Source: Yponomeuta sedellus (taxonomy: Eukaryota > Arthropoda > Insecta > Lepidoptera > Yponomeutidae). Taken from it: 64,000 bases of DNA. Location of the stretch: positions 24,653,714 to 24,717,713 of the forward strand of contig OW203725.1 in the NCBI GenBank assembly GCA_934045075.1. Reading direction: 5' to 3'. A program made the translations under genes and the position numbers. Shown one piece after another: positions 10,301-20,425 of the stretch. The notes under the pieces were generated by a model. That model was not told the DNA's origin, searched no databases, and saw nothing but the letters and a program-made list of their open reading frames with translations. The stretch's first letter is position 1, and each line of letters begins with the position of its first letter.

Positions 10301-13300
10301 AATAAGACTTCGAAATCCTAACATTTTTATTTTTCGTAAAATCTACGATCGTTAAAAATGAAAAATTTTGCATGCGAATGCCAGACGTAAACGCCGCCTT
10401 AATTTAAATTCATTCCTTCCCGTTCACTTATTTACAATTTTTATAAACCATGTTACAAAAAAAAACATTCCCAGTACATCCATCGAAGAAATCCACGTTA
10501 CCTTTTTTTTTGTCATCACTTTTGTTTTCACTCCACTCACCAACACACAAACAGAACAACAAACTGGAGGGCGTCCGCTCCACCATCACGGCCAAGGTCG
10601 AGGAGATCACCAAGAGCGTAGAGACCAAGCTCACCACCGCTGAGCAGAACCGCGAGAAGGAGATTCAGAAGAGACTTGACTTTGTTAAGAAAGAGGTTAG
10701 TCCCGACGACGTCCCATTCCTTTTGGAGTATCCACTTAACGAGGGCTTGCGTCGTGCGATCACATTATTAAGCCGGGTATTCATTAGGCAACATTTGTTA
10801 ATTTTTTGTTCTATTTATTGAGACTCGGCAAACGTAGTGTGTAAACCCAGCCCAGCGCGGGGATTATGGGCATTACCGCCCAATGATGGCACAACGTTGC
10901 GCTATGGCGCTCATTAGGGGAGGGCAATGGACTGATATAGCCTGAAGAAGAAACGTAGTGTAGGACGCGCTCCGACCAGGTGGGATGACGATCTGCGAAA
11001 AACTGCCGGCAGATGTTGGATGCGGCAAGCTGAAGACAGGGCGCTATGGCGCTCATTAGGGGTGGGCTATGTCCAGCAGTGGACTAATATAGTCTGAAGA
11101 AGAAGAAAATTTATTTAGGAAGCAAACAGTACAATGAATAAAATGATTAAGCTCTGCGAATCGGAGCGAAACCTGGTCGGACTTTTCCGATATAACAACA
11201 CCTTATCAAAATCCGTAAGTAAATCCGGACTAAAAGTCTACAATGAATAAAATGACTAAAACATTAACAAGATACAGATACCAGCAAAGCCTCCACTTAT
11301 AACTAATACAGAAACATGATATTAGAGACAATTATTGATATTGTCAACTGTGGTGCTTCTAAGCTCAGTTTTATAAGTCCAAAAATTTATGACAAAAGGA
11401 TCTAAATTAGATTTTTTTTATTATATGTGTTATAAACATATTTATTTGTAGCAAATGGAACATAGAACAAATTACAAGAAATACGAGAACTGGTCCGGGG
11501 GCACCTTAACATTACATTTAGGAGGAAATAGGGGGAATCAATATAATTATTAATAACTTTGTAAAGAAACATTTGGTCTCTCTCCACTCGACGATTTACG
11601 AGTGATGGTTTAAGAGTTAGTAAACCTTCTTGCGATGCATGAAGCGGCCCGTGCCCCAGCAGTGGGGATATAAAAGGGCAAATATCATCATCATAAACAA
11701 TGTTTCACAATGTTTCATCACCGTTTTAAACAGTTTATTCGTTATCAACCCTTGTACGTCCCCACTGCTGGGGCACGGGTCTCTTCCTACATCGCAGGAA
11801 CAGTAGGCCATGCTCCACTACGGGGTCAAGTCCGGGTTGGTGGAGGATTGTAAGACAGTGGCGGGCCTTACTGTCAGATGTTATGAAGCCGCCCGCCCGT
11901 AAGGCCTCTGACATTGTTTAACGATTGCCATTACATGACAGCCAGCACCAACGGCTTGACTTGCCTTGCGAAGCACAAGCGCTCGGAAAAATGCAACTAG
12001 CGGTAGTCACGGGACGTTCACCCATCCTGCATCTGACCGCGCCGGTTGTTGCTTAACTTAAGCGATTGATTCCAATCACTCCGTTCGACTAGGTCACGAG
12101 CGCTTCTAAACAGTCTTAAAACAGTTGAGAACTGTAAACTTGTTGCCGTGTTCCCTAAATTGACTGGAGTGCTCGACGAAACACTAGTTTATAAACAAAC
12201 GTTAGCAGATGCGGACGTGTGTTGGGCAAGTTTATAAACGTAGAGGTAGTGTGGTCCAATTTCCAGAACCAAATTTCGATACTCAAAGACAGTAGTGTGG
12301 ACTGCCAAGTTTAAGAAATAGTTTTTACGGTAAATTTGTATGTAAACACGATGATGAAAGCCATAAACAGTTTATTGACAAAATGTTGTCTTATGAATAC
12401 CCTGAATGAATACCGAAGCTAAAATAAACAATATAAACAGTCCTAAATTACAAAAACACGATTCCTTGAATACCCCTCAGATACTGTTTAATTATTAAAA
12501 GCTAAAGGAAAATACGTAACCACAAATTGTTTAAACTGTCTGGCTGGTACTGAATTGTATAGGCTGGCTGGAAGAAATTTCTGTTAAAAATAAGTCCGCC
12601 TTGGCACGTAATTTTTATCAAATTGTATGTCATTTTATTAAGTTTTTAACAAACAGACCATAAAACTTACAGACTTACTAATTTAATTCAGGATTTACTT
12701 GCTTCTCGGAAGAGTCCGACCGGGTTGTAAAACAAGTAAGTAAATCCAGAATTACCCTAACAATATAGTACTTAAGAAATTTCCGAAACTTACTGTTTTA
12801 ATATATAAAAACTCTACTTACAGTTTCAATAATAATCTATAGTACTTAAGAAATTTCCGAAACTTACTGTTTTAATATATAAAAACTCTACTTACAGTTT
12901 CAATAATAATCTATAGTACTTAAGAAATTTCTGAAACTTACTGTTTTAATATATAAAAACTCTACTTACAGTTTCAATAATAATCTATAGTACTTAAGAA
13001 ATTTCCGAAACTTACTGTTTTAATATATAAAAACTCTACTTACAGTTACAATAATAATCTATAGTACTTAAGAAATTTCCGAAACTTACTGTTTTAATAT
13101 ATAAAAACACGACTCTGCTCAAACTCTACTTACAGTTTCAATAATAATCTATGGTTAAGTATTTTCCTTGCAAAGTTTCTACCACATACTATTGTATGGG
13201 GTGGTTATGGAGTGCTTTAAGAAATCGTGTCCAAAGCAAAAAAAGCAAAAGGACTAGTCGCTTAAGGGTTATTTTACATCGAAATCGTGCCGCTTGCACA

Positions 13301-16300
13301 CCGCCGGCGCCGGCTGATTTACTAACGTAGTTATAGGACAGCGGAAAGAGTAATAATTTACAAAGTTGCACTTCGTGGTCATCAGTACATCAAGGTACTT
13401 TAGTGCTTCAATGACACTCCATCCATTCTTTCTATTTCTAAATTTATTAACATCTGTAACCTTTTCATCACCCTTTCTTTTAATCATAAATCTTAACATC
13501 TGTAACATCTTTCATCAACCTTTCTTTTAATCATTTGTGTGCGTTATTCTGACAATTGATTCAGTATTTAGTGGCCAGGTAACTATTTCACAAATCACAA
13601 TAAATTAGTGTTACTATGGTTACTCATTAATCAATAGAAATTTGGATGTATTGTAAAATAATCCAAATAAAAATGGATTCACTTTGTACGTAACGCAACG
13701 GAATAACGCACATACTGTTGATCATCTTTCTGTAGAAACATCTCATCTATCTAATCATACAAAGGGCCCCTCTTACCACAAAAGGTAAATACGATTGTAT
13801 CACACCTACTAACAAGGCAATACATGAAACTGGCTGTAAGGGATGGCTTAGGTTAGGTAATATTACTATGTATCTTCATTATCTGTATAATAACAAATTT
13901 CCATCTTAACCTGTTGGCATTTTCCCTGACAAGTTAAAGCGAAAGAGATTTTCAGATCAGAAGTAATAATAATGGTTACATTAAAGTATTCTTATTTTAA
14001 ATTTTAAACTATTTTTTTGTATGTCCAAGTCGTTTAATTGTAAATTAAAATTTTTAATTATTTTTGTTGCCAACATAAAAAAACAGCAATGGTGCGTGTT
14101 GTGGCAACCTTAATAGCTATATGTTTTGTAGTTTATTGTATTAGTAGCAAGAATGTGTCTCCTTTCTTCAAACGGACAGACAGACGACAGACCTTATCAG
14201 TAAACATACTGATAGGGTCTATAGTTATTCATTTAAGGGGCATAATCGATATCACTGGTGTCCTATTAGTACCATGTTGGTACTATAAATAGTACCAATA
14301 AATTACTGCCCTTTCACTTGTATCATTCCTATGCACCTAAATCATACTAAGTGTTCAATAAAATTTATCTACCTAGCTACCTACCCTACCCGTTGGCTTA
14401 GGAAAACAAAAAAAAACGACATTTTTACTCTTTTGTGACAAGGGGGTGCTTCATCATACTTTTTGATTTTACACCTGTCATCCACCCACGCACGCACAGT
14501 ACAACAAACTGGAGGGCGTCCGCTCGACCATCACGGCCAAGGTCGAGGAGATCACCAAGAGCGTAGAGACCAAGCTCACCGCCGCTGAGCAGAATCGCGA
14601 GAAGGAGCTGCAGAAACGGCTCGATTTCGTCAAGAAGGAGGTCAGTTGTGTTTGCTGTTGTTTGCACGAGCGACCTTTCTCTTTTGGTTGCCAAGACGCC
14701 CTTAATGTTATCGAGTAATGTGCATGCATGTGTAAAGTCACCTTGTATTTTATTCTACAAAAGCTGTTGTACAAATTGCCCATAAGCAGAGGCTGCTGTT
14801 AGGCTCAGGGCGTTTTCTCCTTTTAACCCCAAACCATCCTCTAGTCTAGTTCCTTATTGTATATCTACTTCCTTCTCTAATGTATTAGTCCAGTTCATCA
14901 AAGGTTGTCTGGAAGAGATCACTTTTAGTGATAAGGCCAGGCCGCCTTCTGTACTCTTAGGTTAAGAAATATCTGTGTCATTTCCATTTTTATGTACAGT
15001 TAAGATTATCTATCCTTTGCTAGTCTTGTCCAATCAGTCCAATGGTCTGTGTGGACGTGCCTCACTGGAGGCAAACGCACGCGCCTCGGGCGAGGCACGT
15101 CCTCACAGATCGATATGCGCATTGACCATCTTTGATTTCTTTTGTTTCTTTAGGGGTTATTACGACTTACACAGCTGAGGGGTACTATTGAACAATAAGG
15201 GCTACAATAATGTGACACATAAATCACTTTTCTCGGTAAGCGTATCGCACTGGTCTCCAGGGGTAAGATCCATCCGAAAAACAGAGGACGAGAATTAAAA
15301 ATACGTAACTAAATAACTACTTATATGATTGGAGTCCACAATATGAGTGCAAGAAAAATGGCCGTCGGGAAGTCATTGTCGCCGATATTCAGCGGGTATT
15401 TTTAACTTTATAGGATTGTTTATGATTGAAATCGTAGCATATTGACGTGGCCATTAGCAAGCCACCGCTACCCCCCTCACGATCTCTTGCCATGCGCATG
15501 CACGGACCTTCCGCCGTTTCATATTTGGGAATACGGAAGTGCTGTCCTCATGAGGCTAGAGCCTCCACAGAATAAATTAATAAAAAATAAATTAGAATAG
15601 CCTTTCATTATTCGTTATCAACCCTTGTATGCACGGGTCTCTTCCTGCATCGCAGGAAGGTTAGGCCATACTCCACCACGGGGGCCAAGTCCGGGTTGGT
15701 GGAGGATTGTAAGACAGTGGTTGGCCTTACTGTCAGAAGTTATCAAGCCCCCATGAGGCCTCTGACATGGCTTAACCACTGCCATTATATGACAGCCGGC
15801 CCCAACGGCTTAACGTGCCTTGCGAAGCACGGAAGCGCTCGGAAAAATGCCACTAGCGGTAGTCTCGGGACGCTCACCCATCCTGTACCTGACCGCGTCT
15901 GTTACTTCACCAAGTGATTGATTCCAATCACTCGGAATAGCCTTATTTATTTTCAATTCTAAACTACGATTTTTATTCACCTAACATATTGTTAAAATTT
16001 TAAGCTAGGTAAAAAAATATATTAGGTTACATTAGATCCATCAGGACCTAGAGTCTAATTAATGCGTACATAGTTTTTCAATAGAATGATATAAGCACGA
16101 CTATGGTTGTTACCTACTTGCCTCAACTTGGTAGTCTGCAAGGCAATAGCAGTACAATGTCATTCCAGGGGTATAGCACGCGCAAATTAAATAGGCACCT
16201 CTCGCGAAGAAGATCGGATCGCGCGAGGCGCCGAGTTAAGTTACACGGGTTATACCGGAACAATGCCATTGGTCTAGACTACCGATACTGTTAATGAACC

Positions 16301-16535
16301 GACCATTACCGGACTAATATACTATATTGACCAACTTTTAATTTTATTGATTTGCCCCCCCAGGTCGTTAGTTATTAATCTTTGTATGGGACGATAACCA
16401 GGCAATCCTCAAAGGTGTCCTATAAAACGCCAAAGTAACGCGACTCTTTCCACCTTCCAGGAGCGACGCGCCGAGCTCGTCCGGCAGAACAAGACCGCCC
16501 GCGCCGAGGCCGAAGCCCCCGCCACCTCGGGTTAG
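4119..16535 (+). CDS. stai: Stathmin (microtubule-destabilising phosphoprotein), 5' end missing
   Basis: Stathmin-family proteins bind tubulin heterodimers through repeated helical segments and promote microtubule disassembly in the cytoplasm. The exons are 4119-4333, 5907-6024, optional 6859-6999, 10555-10695 and 14500-14640, and the last 16461-16535. Joining exon 2 (ending LERLREH) directly to the last exon (ERRAELVRQNK) matches the end of canonical stathmins. The three 47-codon cassettes, all phase 0, can each be added without breaking the frame. The N-terminal stathmin motif is not found in the window, so earlier coding exons lie to the left. The protein is highly charged and helical, with no signal peptide. 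Drosophila stathmins are known to vary in the number of tubulins bound, which this exon layout would explain. Which combinations are used cannot be seen. Confidence 0.88.
5907..6024 (+). CDS. stai: Stathmin exon: second tubulin-binding repeat
   Basis: Acceptor cccgcaag, 118 bp, donor CAC|GTGAGT. Joined to the previous exon it gives RLTLEQQTAEVYKAIEEKL, then ENIKKMLERLREH, equivalent to the KLERLREK segment of vertebrate stathmins. It ends in phase 0, so it can splice to the final exon or to any cassette. Confidence 0.88.
6073..6425 (+). repeat. Dispersed repeat C copy (GGTTAGGCCATACTCCACCA family)
   Basis: This is a copy of a repeat found at least eight more times in the window. It starts TCAACCC, has a core GGCCATACTCCACCACGG and a distal block GCACGGAACCGCTCGG, and ends ACTCGG-like in full copies. 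It is probably a SINE or other non-autonomous retroelement and carries no ORF. This copy has lost its distal end. Confidence 0.7.
6859..6999 (+). CDS. stai: Stathmin cassette exon 1 (47 codons, extra tubulin-binding repeat)
   Basis: Acceptor gcccccaaag, donor AGCTAT|GTGAGT, 141 bp, phase 0 to 0, no stop. It encodes QERFQQLESAIQEKLDQAAS, then LELEQKEKLRSY, which aligns with the EEKLNSTAAQR and RLREH pattern of the preceding exon. It is probably an optional third repeat. The intron behind it is filled with degraded copies of its 3' half and donor. Confidence 0.8.
7091..7352 (+). repeat. tRNA-derived SINE B inside the stathmin repeat array
   Basis: The tRNA-like head contains a GGTGGTAGCGGAGCGG A-box region and a GGGTTCAAACCCC B box. 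The body contains GAAGGAAAACATCGTAAGG. ATGCTGGAGAAGGT flanks it on both sides (7077-7090 and 7353-7366), consistent with a target duplication or with insertion into an existing tandem repeat. Other copies lie at 49791 (interrupted) and, degenerate, at 5150. Confidence 0.75.
7353..8531 (+). repeat. 41-bp minisatellite made from a stathmin exon end and its splice donor
   Basis: About 29 head-to-tail copies of a 41-bp unit, consensus GCTGGAGAAGGTGAACCAAG, CTGTCAGCTATGCGAGTACA, T. The unit equals cassette exon 1 with its middle removed between two CAGC sites: the EKLDQAAS codons are fused to AGCTATGTGAGTAC, which includes the 5' splice site. Most copies read GCGAGT; about six or seven retain GTGAGT. 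Because 41 is not a multiple of 3, every frame hits a TGA, so the array is not coding. Confidence 0.93.
8532..8800 (+). mobile_element. Small non-autonomous DNA element (copy 1, 269 bp)
   Basis: It interrupts the minisatellite. AGCT occurs on both sides (8528-8531 and 8801-8804) as a 4-bp duplication. The ends TGTGACG and CGTTCCA form short imperfect terminal inverted repeats. A second copy in opposite orientation lies at 47639-47902 with its own 4-bp duplication. It has no coding capacity. Confidence 0.75.
8801..9560 (+). repeat. Degenerate stathmin exon copies and minisatellite remnants
   Basis: 41-bp units continue to about 8900 and are followed by decayed copies of cassette exon 1. One near 8917-8976 has the donor changed to TATGAAAGT, one near 9085-9135 keeps TATGTGAGT, and one near 9265-9310 contains CAGGAGAAGCTAAACCAAG. 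The last runs directly into an RTE LINE tail at 9305-9395. These are non-coding duplicates. Confidence 0.75.
9561..10554. other. AT-rich stathmin intron sequence
   Basis: No gene or repeat family is recognised. The sequence is AT-rich with short A and T runs. It ends in the pyrimidine tract and acceptor of the next cassette exon (caaacag at 10554). Confidence 0.5.
10555..10695 (+). CDS. stai: Stathmin cassette exon 2a (47 codons)
   Basis: Acceptor acacacaaacag, donor AAAGAG|GTTAGT, 141 bp, phase 0 to 0. It encodes NNKLEGVRSTITAKVEEITK, then SVETKLTTAEQ, then EIQKRLDFVKKE, a stathmin-type repeat. It differs from cassette 2b at only three of 47 residues (first residue, T28A, I37L). Because both are the same length and phase they could be alternatives or could be used in series. 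Confidence 0.8.
10818..11105 (+). repeat. Two partial copies of an RTE LINE 3' end
   Basis: GACTCGGCAAACGTAGTGT, GTGGGATGACGATCTGCGAA and GGGCGCTATGGCGCTCATTA recur here, ending in GAAGAAGAAG. They match the end of the fuller RTE fragment at 43170-43765. They are tail fragments only. Confidence 0.7.
11617..12110 (+). repeat. Dispersed repeat C copies, one nearly full length
   Basis: The main + copy runs from about 11736 to 12110, with TCAACCCTTGTACGTCCCCA, GGCCATGCTCCACTACGG and GCACAAGCGCTCGGAAAAAT. A reversed tail fragment precedes it at about 11630-11690. It lies in the intron between cassettes 2a and 2b. Confidence 0.7.
12111..12765. other. AT-rich stathmin intron
   Basis: Mostly unassigned AT-rich sequence. 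Near 12690-12748 is a fold-back remnant (GGATTTACTT opposite AAGTAAGTAAATCC) of the same family as the hairpin element at 58561. Confidence 0.45.
12766..13151 (+). repeat. 74-bp tandem repeat, five copies
   Basis: Unit starts fall at 12766, 12840, 12914, 12988 and 13062, each beginning TAGTACTTAAGAAATTT. The copies are almost identical. The last carries a 16-bp insertion containing CACGACTCTGCTC. It is AT-rich and non-coding. Confidence 0.93.
13152..14499. other. Stathmin intron, no gene seen
   Basis: No recognised gene. A short ORF at 14089-14292 runs through a GACAGACAGACGACAGAC stretch and a short direct repeat and is not credible. The region ends at the acceptor gcacag of cassette 2b. 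Confidence 0.5.
14500..14640 (+). CDS. stai: Stathmin cassette exon 2b (47 codons, near-duplicate of 2a)
   Basis: Acceptor cgcacgcacag, donor AAGGAG|GTCAGT, 141 bp, phase 0 to 0. It encodes YNKLEGVRSTITAKVEEITK, then SVETKLTAAEQ, then ELQKRLDFVKKE. The first 108 nt differ from 2a at about 4 sites, the last 33 nt at about 10, nearly all synonymous. Confidence 0.8.
14641..16460. other. Last stathmin intron with hairpin and repeats
   Basis: 14890-14990 carries GGTTGTCTGGAAGAGATCAC, a dispersed lepidopteran repeat tail also seen near 51000 (reversed), 59215 and 60410. A nested hairpin lies at 15050-15107. A repeat C copy spans 15612-15942. It ends in the acceptor caccttccag at 16460. Confidence 0.6.
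15612..15942 (+). repeat. Dispersed repeat C copy
   Basis: It has all blocks of the family: TCAACCCTTGTATG, GGCCATACTCCACCACGG, GAAGCACGGAAGCGCTCGG and the end GATTCCAATCACTCGG. No TSD was identified. Confidence 0.75.
16461..16535 (+). CDS. stai: Stathmin final coding exon
   Basis: Acceptor accttccag. 24 codons plus TAG encode ERRAELVRQNKTARAEAEA and a short PATSG tail. The start in phase 0 fits all upstream exons. ERRAELVRQNK corresponds to the HIEEVRKNKE end of vertebrate stathmin. Confidence 0.87.
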   Translation, partial: ERRAELVRQNKTARAEAEAPATSG

Positions 16536-19500
16536 GCCGCCCACCGCCCACTCACCAGGTGCACCCGGGCTTACCCTCCCGACTGACCTGGGACCTATTT
16601 CGTAGAACTACAATTCGTGGTTCACTATGACCATTCGATGTACATTGCACTGTGCCAGTCCATGGAATAGCATCGTATCATACCTTTTGGGGCAACACTG
16701 GCTCCTAAGATACAGGTCTTTGCCTAGTTCAGGAGTCTGGGCATCAGGATATTGTAAACAAATTTCATTTCTTTGTGTCTAAGTAAACAATTATGTGAAC
16801 TATAGCAATGTAGGTAACCCACAAGTTAACAGGTTGGAAGAATCGGCTTCGCAATGTACTAATGTAAATGAAATTGTCATAATAAACTATAAATTGTGAT
16901 TTTAGGAAATGCAGCCCAGTACCGGGGGTGTATAGTGGGCACCTTGATTTAGTTGCGCGTTTAAATGCCAATTGAAACATAGCTTAGAGCCGGGCGAATG
17001 AAAGCTTACAACCTAGGCTCTGCTTCACAAATTTGTTATAAACTTAAGGATAATGTCAGTAATTTTCGCCCAACCTAGTCTCACAGTCTGTTAGGCGCAA
17101 ATGACTCACAATCCTTAAATTTATTCACACAGCCCTGTAACACCTGTATTTGGGTATTAAAAGTGTTTAGGTAGTTTTCATTTGCCTGGAGATAAAACAC
17201 GCGCAGTAAAAGCCATCATAGCTTTAGTGAAGTCAATATCTCAACCAGTGTAAGAACTGGTAGGCGTGGTGAAATCCGCCATATTGTAGAGCGCCATAGA
17301 CAAGACTATATTTGTCTCTTTGTCAATCATTTGGTAATCAGCACATGAAAGACAGAGAGGGGAATTAGGACATCTAGGTTAGCTCTATTGAAGCCACATT
17401 TCGCTGTGACCCGTTCAAAGTAATGTTAACTGTATCATATCACAACTGCCGAGTAGCTAATCCGAAATTGTGACACCAATTAATTTAGAAAGAAACTTCC
17501 GATGATCACGCTTAGAATTGTGTTTTTATTGATTATTGTTGCATCTATTTGTTTGTGAAGTGTTATGGCCTAAATAAAAATGATAAATTATAAAAAAAAA
17601 CAAATGTGATCTCAGTCAGGCATTTCGACTTTTAGCCCCAAAAAGGTTTTGGATGGCTAAAAGTCCTCGCGAGCATTGAATTTAAGGGTTAATGTTAATG
17701 CTTCTGGACCCTAACAAGCGGGCTTATAAAAGGCGAGAAAAACAAAGGTGAAAAGCAAAACTATCGTTAGTCGTTAGTTATAGAATTATATCATTATTTT
17801 TAACTTTATCATATGCAGCAGTATTTTTAAGGGGGGCCGTCGTACCTCGGAGTAATCTTTAAGTTTTATCCTAACTAACACCGCCAATACGCTATGACTG
17901 TCCGTTGGATTATAATCCTTGTGGCATTTGTGTTATGGATGAGTTTGATGTGTCCGGGTTGTGTATGGCAAGCTATGGTCGGGTCGTCTGCTTGCGCCCA
18001 GTTGCACGTGCCGATATGGACTGGGGGACTTACCATGAACTGCATTTGTCAAATAACGTACACTAATGGTCCTTCGCGGTGTCTGTTGTGTCGTCCTTAC
18101 ATGATTGCAGTTTGTATGTCTGTGTCTCTGTTCATTTTCGCTTCATTATGTTATTCTTATCATTGTCTGTAGTCTAATTATGTTGATGTATCTTTATACA
18201 TATTGTATTAGTCATCCACTCATAATCGCGATCTCGAATCGACACCCAGCAACAATAAACTTGCAATAACTCAGACTAAGGAAAAACGTTAGAGAAAATA
18301 GTAGAATGAGACATTTAGTTTCAGCGAAAAGTGCCTCAGTATTTTTGCATAAAAAAACGGCTCCTGGACAGTGGAAGAAAAATATCATAAAATAAATTTG
18401 TAACTTAGTGAACTGCCTTTCATAGCGTTTTTATAATTATATTTTTATGTAATCTTAGAGTTGGGAGAGCGGGCGAGCACATGTGTCGGACACAACCGCT
18501 TCTGTGATGTTATTTGCTTTTAGTGATGTATGTATCTGTCGTTCGAGTACACACACTTTTAAAGAAAAATAGGCACAAATTGTATTGACACAACGTTGGC
18601 AAGCCTGACAGCCTTCATTACGATTACCATTGAGTAATGCACTTGATTCACGCGATTTGTTTCCTAATATCGCTGCTTTAAATCCTTAAAACTCCGTCTA
18701 GCAAATCATGTCGTGGAGTATTCATCTCTCTAAAATATAAACGCAGACAGTAGACAGAAAATATTATCTAGTAATCGCTAGACGGAATACCACCTGCCGC
18801 GTTAGTGTCCAAGTTTGCTCGATCGACGTAGTTTAAAGTTTTTTAACTGAATAATATTTAAGGCCAGGAGGAGGCAGGTTATTGACCTAAGTGTGGAAGC
18901 TTTACGCGGGTTGATAAGTGCGGGGGTGGCAGTGAGAGTATTCTTGGGGCCGGATGTCTGTCGACGTGGAGCTTCTGCCAACAGAACGTCTCTAAAGCGT
19001 CCACTACACTACTCGCGATGTTGGAGCCTTGAAAACCGAAATTACTATATGTCGATTTTCGGAACTAAAACGGCGATGAACACTGTGCATCGCCCAACTT
19101 CGATCAACGCCGGGAGTAGGTAGTGCAATGCAATTTTCTTGCTTCGTCATCAGCTTACAGAATATGACGATGAATTAGTCCGATGTTTCGGCCCCAGCGC
19201 AAAGTTGTATTAGTAAAGTATATTTTTGCCATTGATTTTAGCGGTCTGTTTTTAATGAAATGGTAATAACTGTATATAATTGTAAGCGATTATGTATTCG
19301 GCTTGAGGCGTGGAGGGGGCTTGCTGCGGCTCTATGTTACGCTAAGTAAGATATAGGTGTAAGTACTAGCTTGTCTCTTGGTGAACACATGATCGACCTC
19401 TATTGACCAAATTGCCTTGGGTATTGTGTAGCGTTTTAGACATTTCATCGATACAATCATGTTGGTGCCAGACATCATACAAGCATAGCTTTCTGAATAA

Positions 19501-19740
19501 TGGAAATACTTACATTTACTAATTATGATTTTTATTATGTATACATTCTACGTAATCTTTACGTCTTCTAATAGTATAATATATATTAATAATGGTGTTA
19601 TCATAAAGGTTTATTTTATATTTTTAATGTAATTGAATGTGCTTCAGTTTGTGAGGTACTTATATGAAAATTGCTGTTTGAAGTGCAGGCAACTTTTGTA
19701 GTTTCATTGTCGTATTGAATAAAGTCATAAATTACGAAAC
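16536..19740 (+). other. Probable stathmin 3' UTR
   Basis: About 3.2 kb with no credible gene between the stathmin stop and AATAAA at 19718. A 92-codon ORF at 17894-18172 with many Cys lies here but is unsupported. The UTR extent is inferred from the poly(A) signal and the lack of other genes; an earlier signal near 17570 could end a shorter form. Confidence 0.5.
19718..19723 (+). terminator. Candidate stathmin poly(A) signal
   Basis: AATAAA followed by an AT-rich stretch; the best candidate for the distal 3' end of the stathmin transcript. Confidence 0.5.
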
Positions 19741-20425
19741 ATGCATTGTTTCATTTTAAATCTCCCCATGTGTACCTTTCAATCATAGGCTTCAGTCTTT
19801 AATTGATTTCCCGAACCGAATTTATAAGGAGGGTTCAGCGTACAGATGCGAGATGATGAAGAGTATGTTTTATTTCTCAGGATAAAAGTTAATGACTTCG
19901 CCGGATGTATCTGTTTGGTTATATTATATATGTTCAACGTGATGCAACTCCTATCGCATGGGCAGTAGAAATGCTGCTTTGAATTCTCGTTCAGCCGTTA
20001 TAAAAGTCCCTTGCGTGAGTGGTAGACCCAAACACCCTTGTATCTTTATATGGAACACAGTTCTATAATAATTTGTGATAGACCTGAGAGGTAGACAGAG
20101 GCACGAAAAGTCCGGTCATTGCTGATCGGAGAGGTCCGGTCACAGAGCACTACTAGGTCCACGTCCGGTCGAAAACGAAGTTTCTTTCGAATTGCCAGTA
20201 TATTATTTAGATTATTATTATTTTTTCATGTGGCAACTTCGTCTGACAAGTGTCAAGAAAATTGATCACAAAAATGGCCGCCGCCTTACCGATGCTCGTG
20301 TATCGCGCGTGTCTTTATTCATTATTTTTGCAACAGTGAAATAAAGTTAAAAAAACATCAATTTCCAGGCTTTATGTACTGTTAAGTTTAGCTTCAGTTC
20401 CGAGCTTAAAATTATAACACAAACA
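19741..20425 (+). promoter_or_regulatory. Intergenic region and CWC22 promoter/5' UTR
   Basis: No TE family is recognised. From about 20230 the sequence probably holds the CWC22 5' UTR. An ATG at 20274 in good context (CACAAAAATGG) opens a 21-codon ORF ending at 20339, upstream of the main start. The transcription start is not visible. Confidence 0.4.

Noticed and set aside
14089..14292. 67-codon ORF with a hydrophobic start
   Set aside because: It runs through a GACAGACAGAC low-complexity stretch and a short inverted repeat; no motif and no splice or promoter context.
17894..18172. 92-codon Cys-rich ORF with a hydrophobic N terminus and C terminus
   Set aside because: It lies in the likely stathmin 3' UTR, has no recognisable family, and chance ORFs of this size are expected. 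Conservation of the Cys pattern would reopen it.
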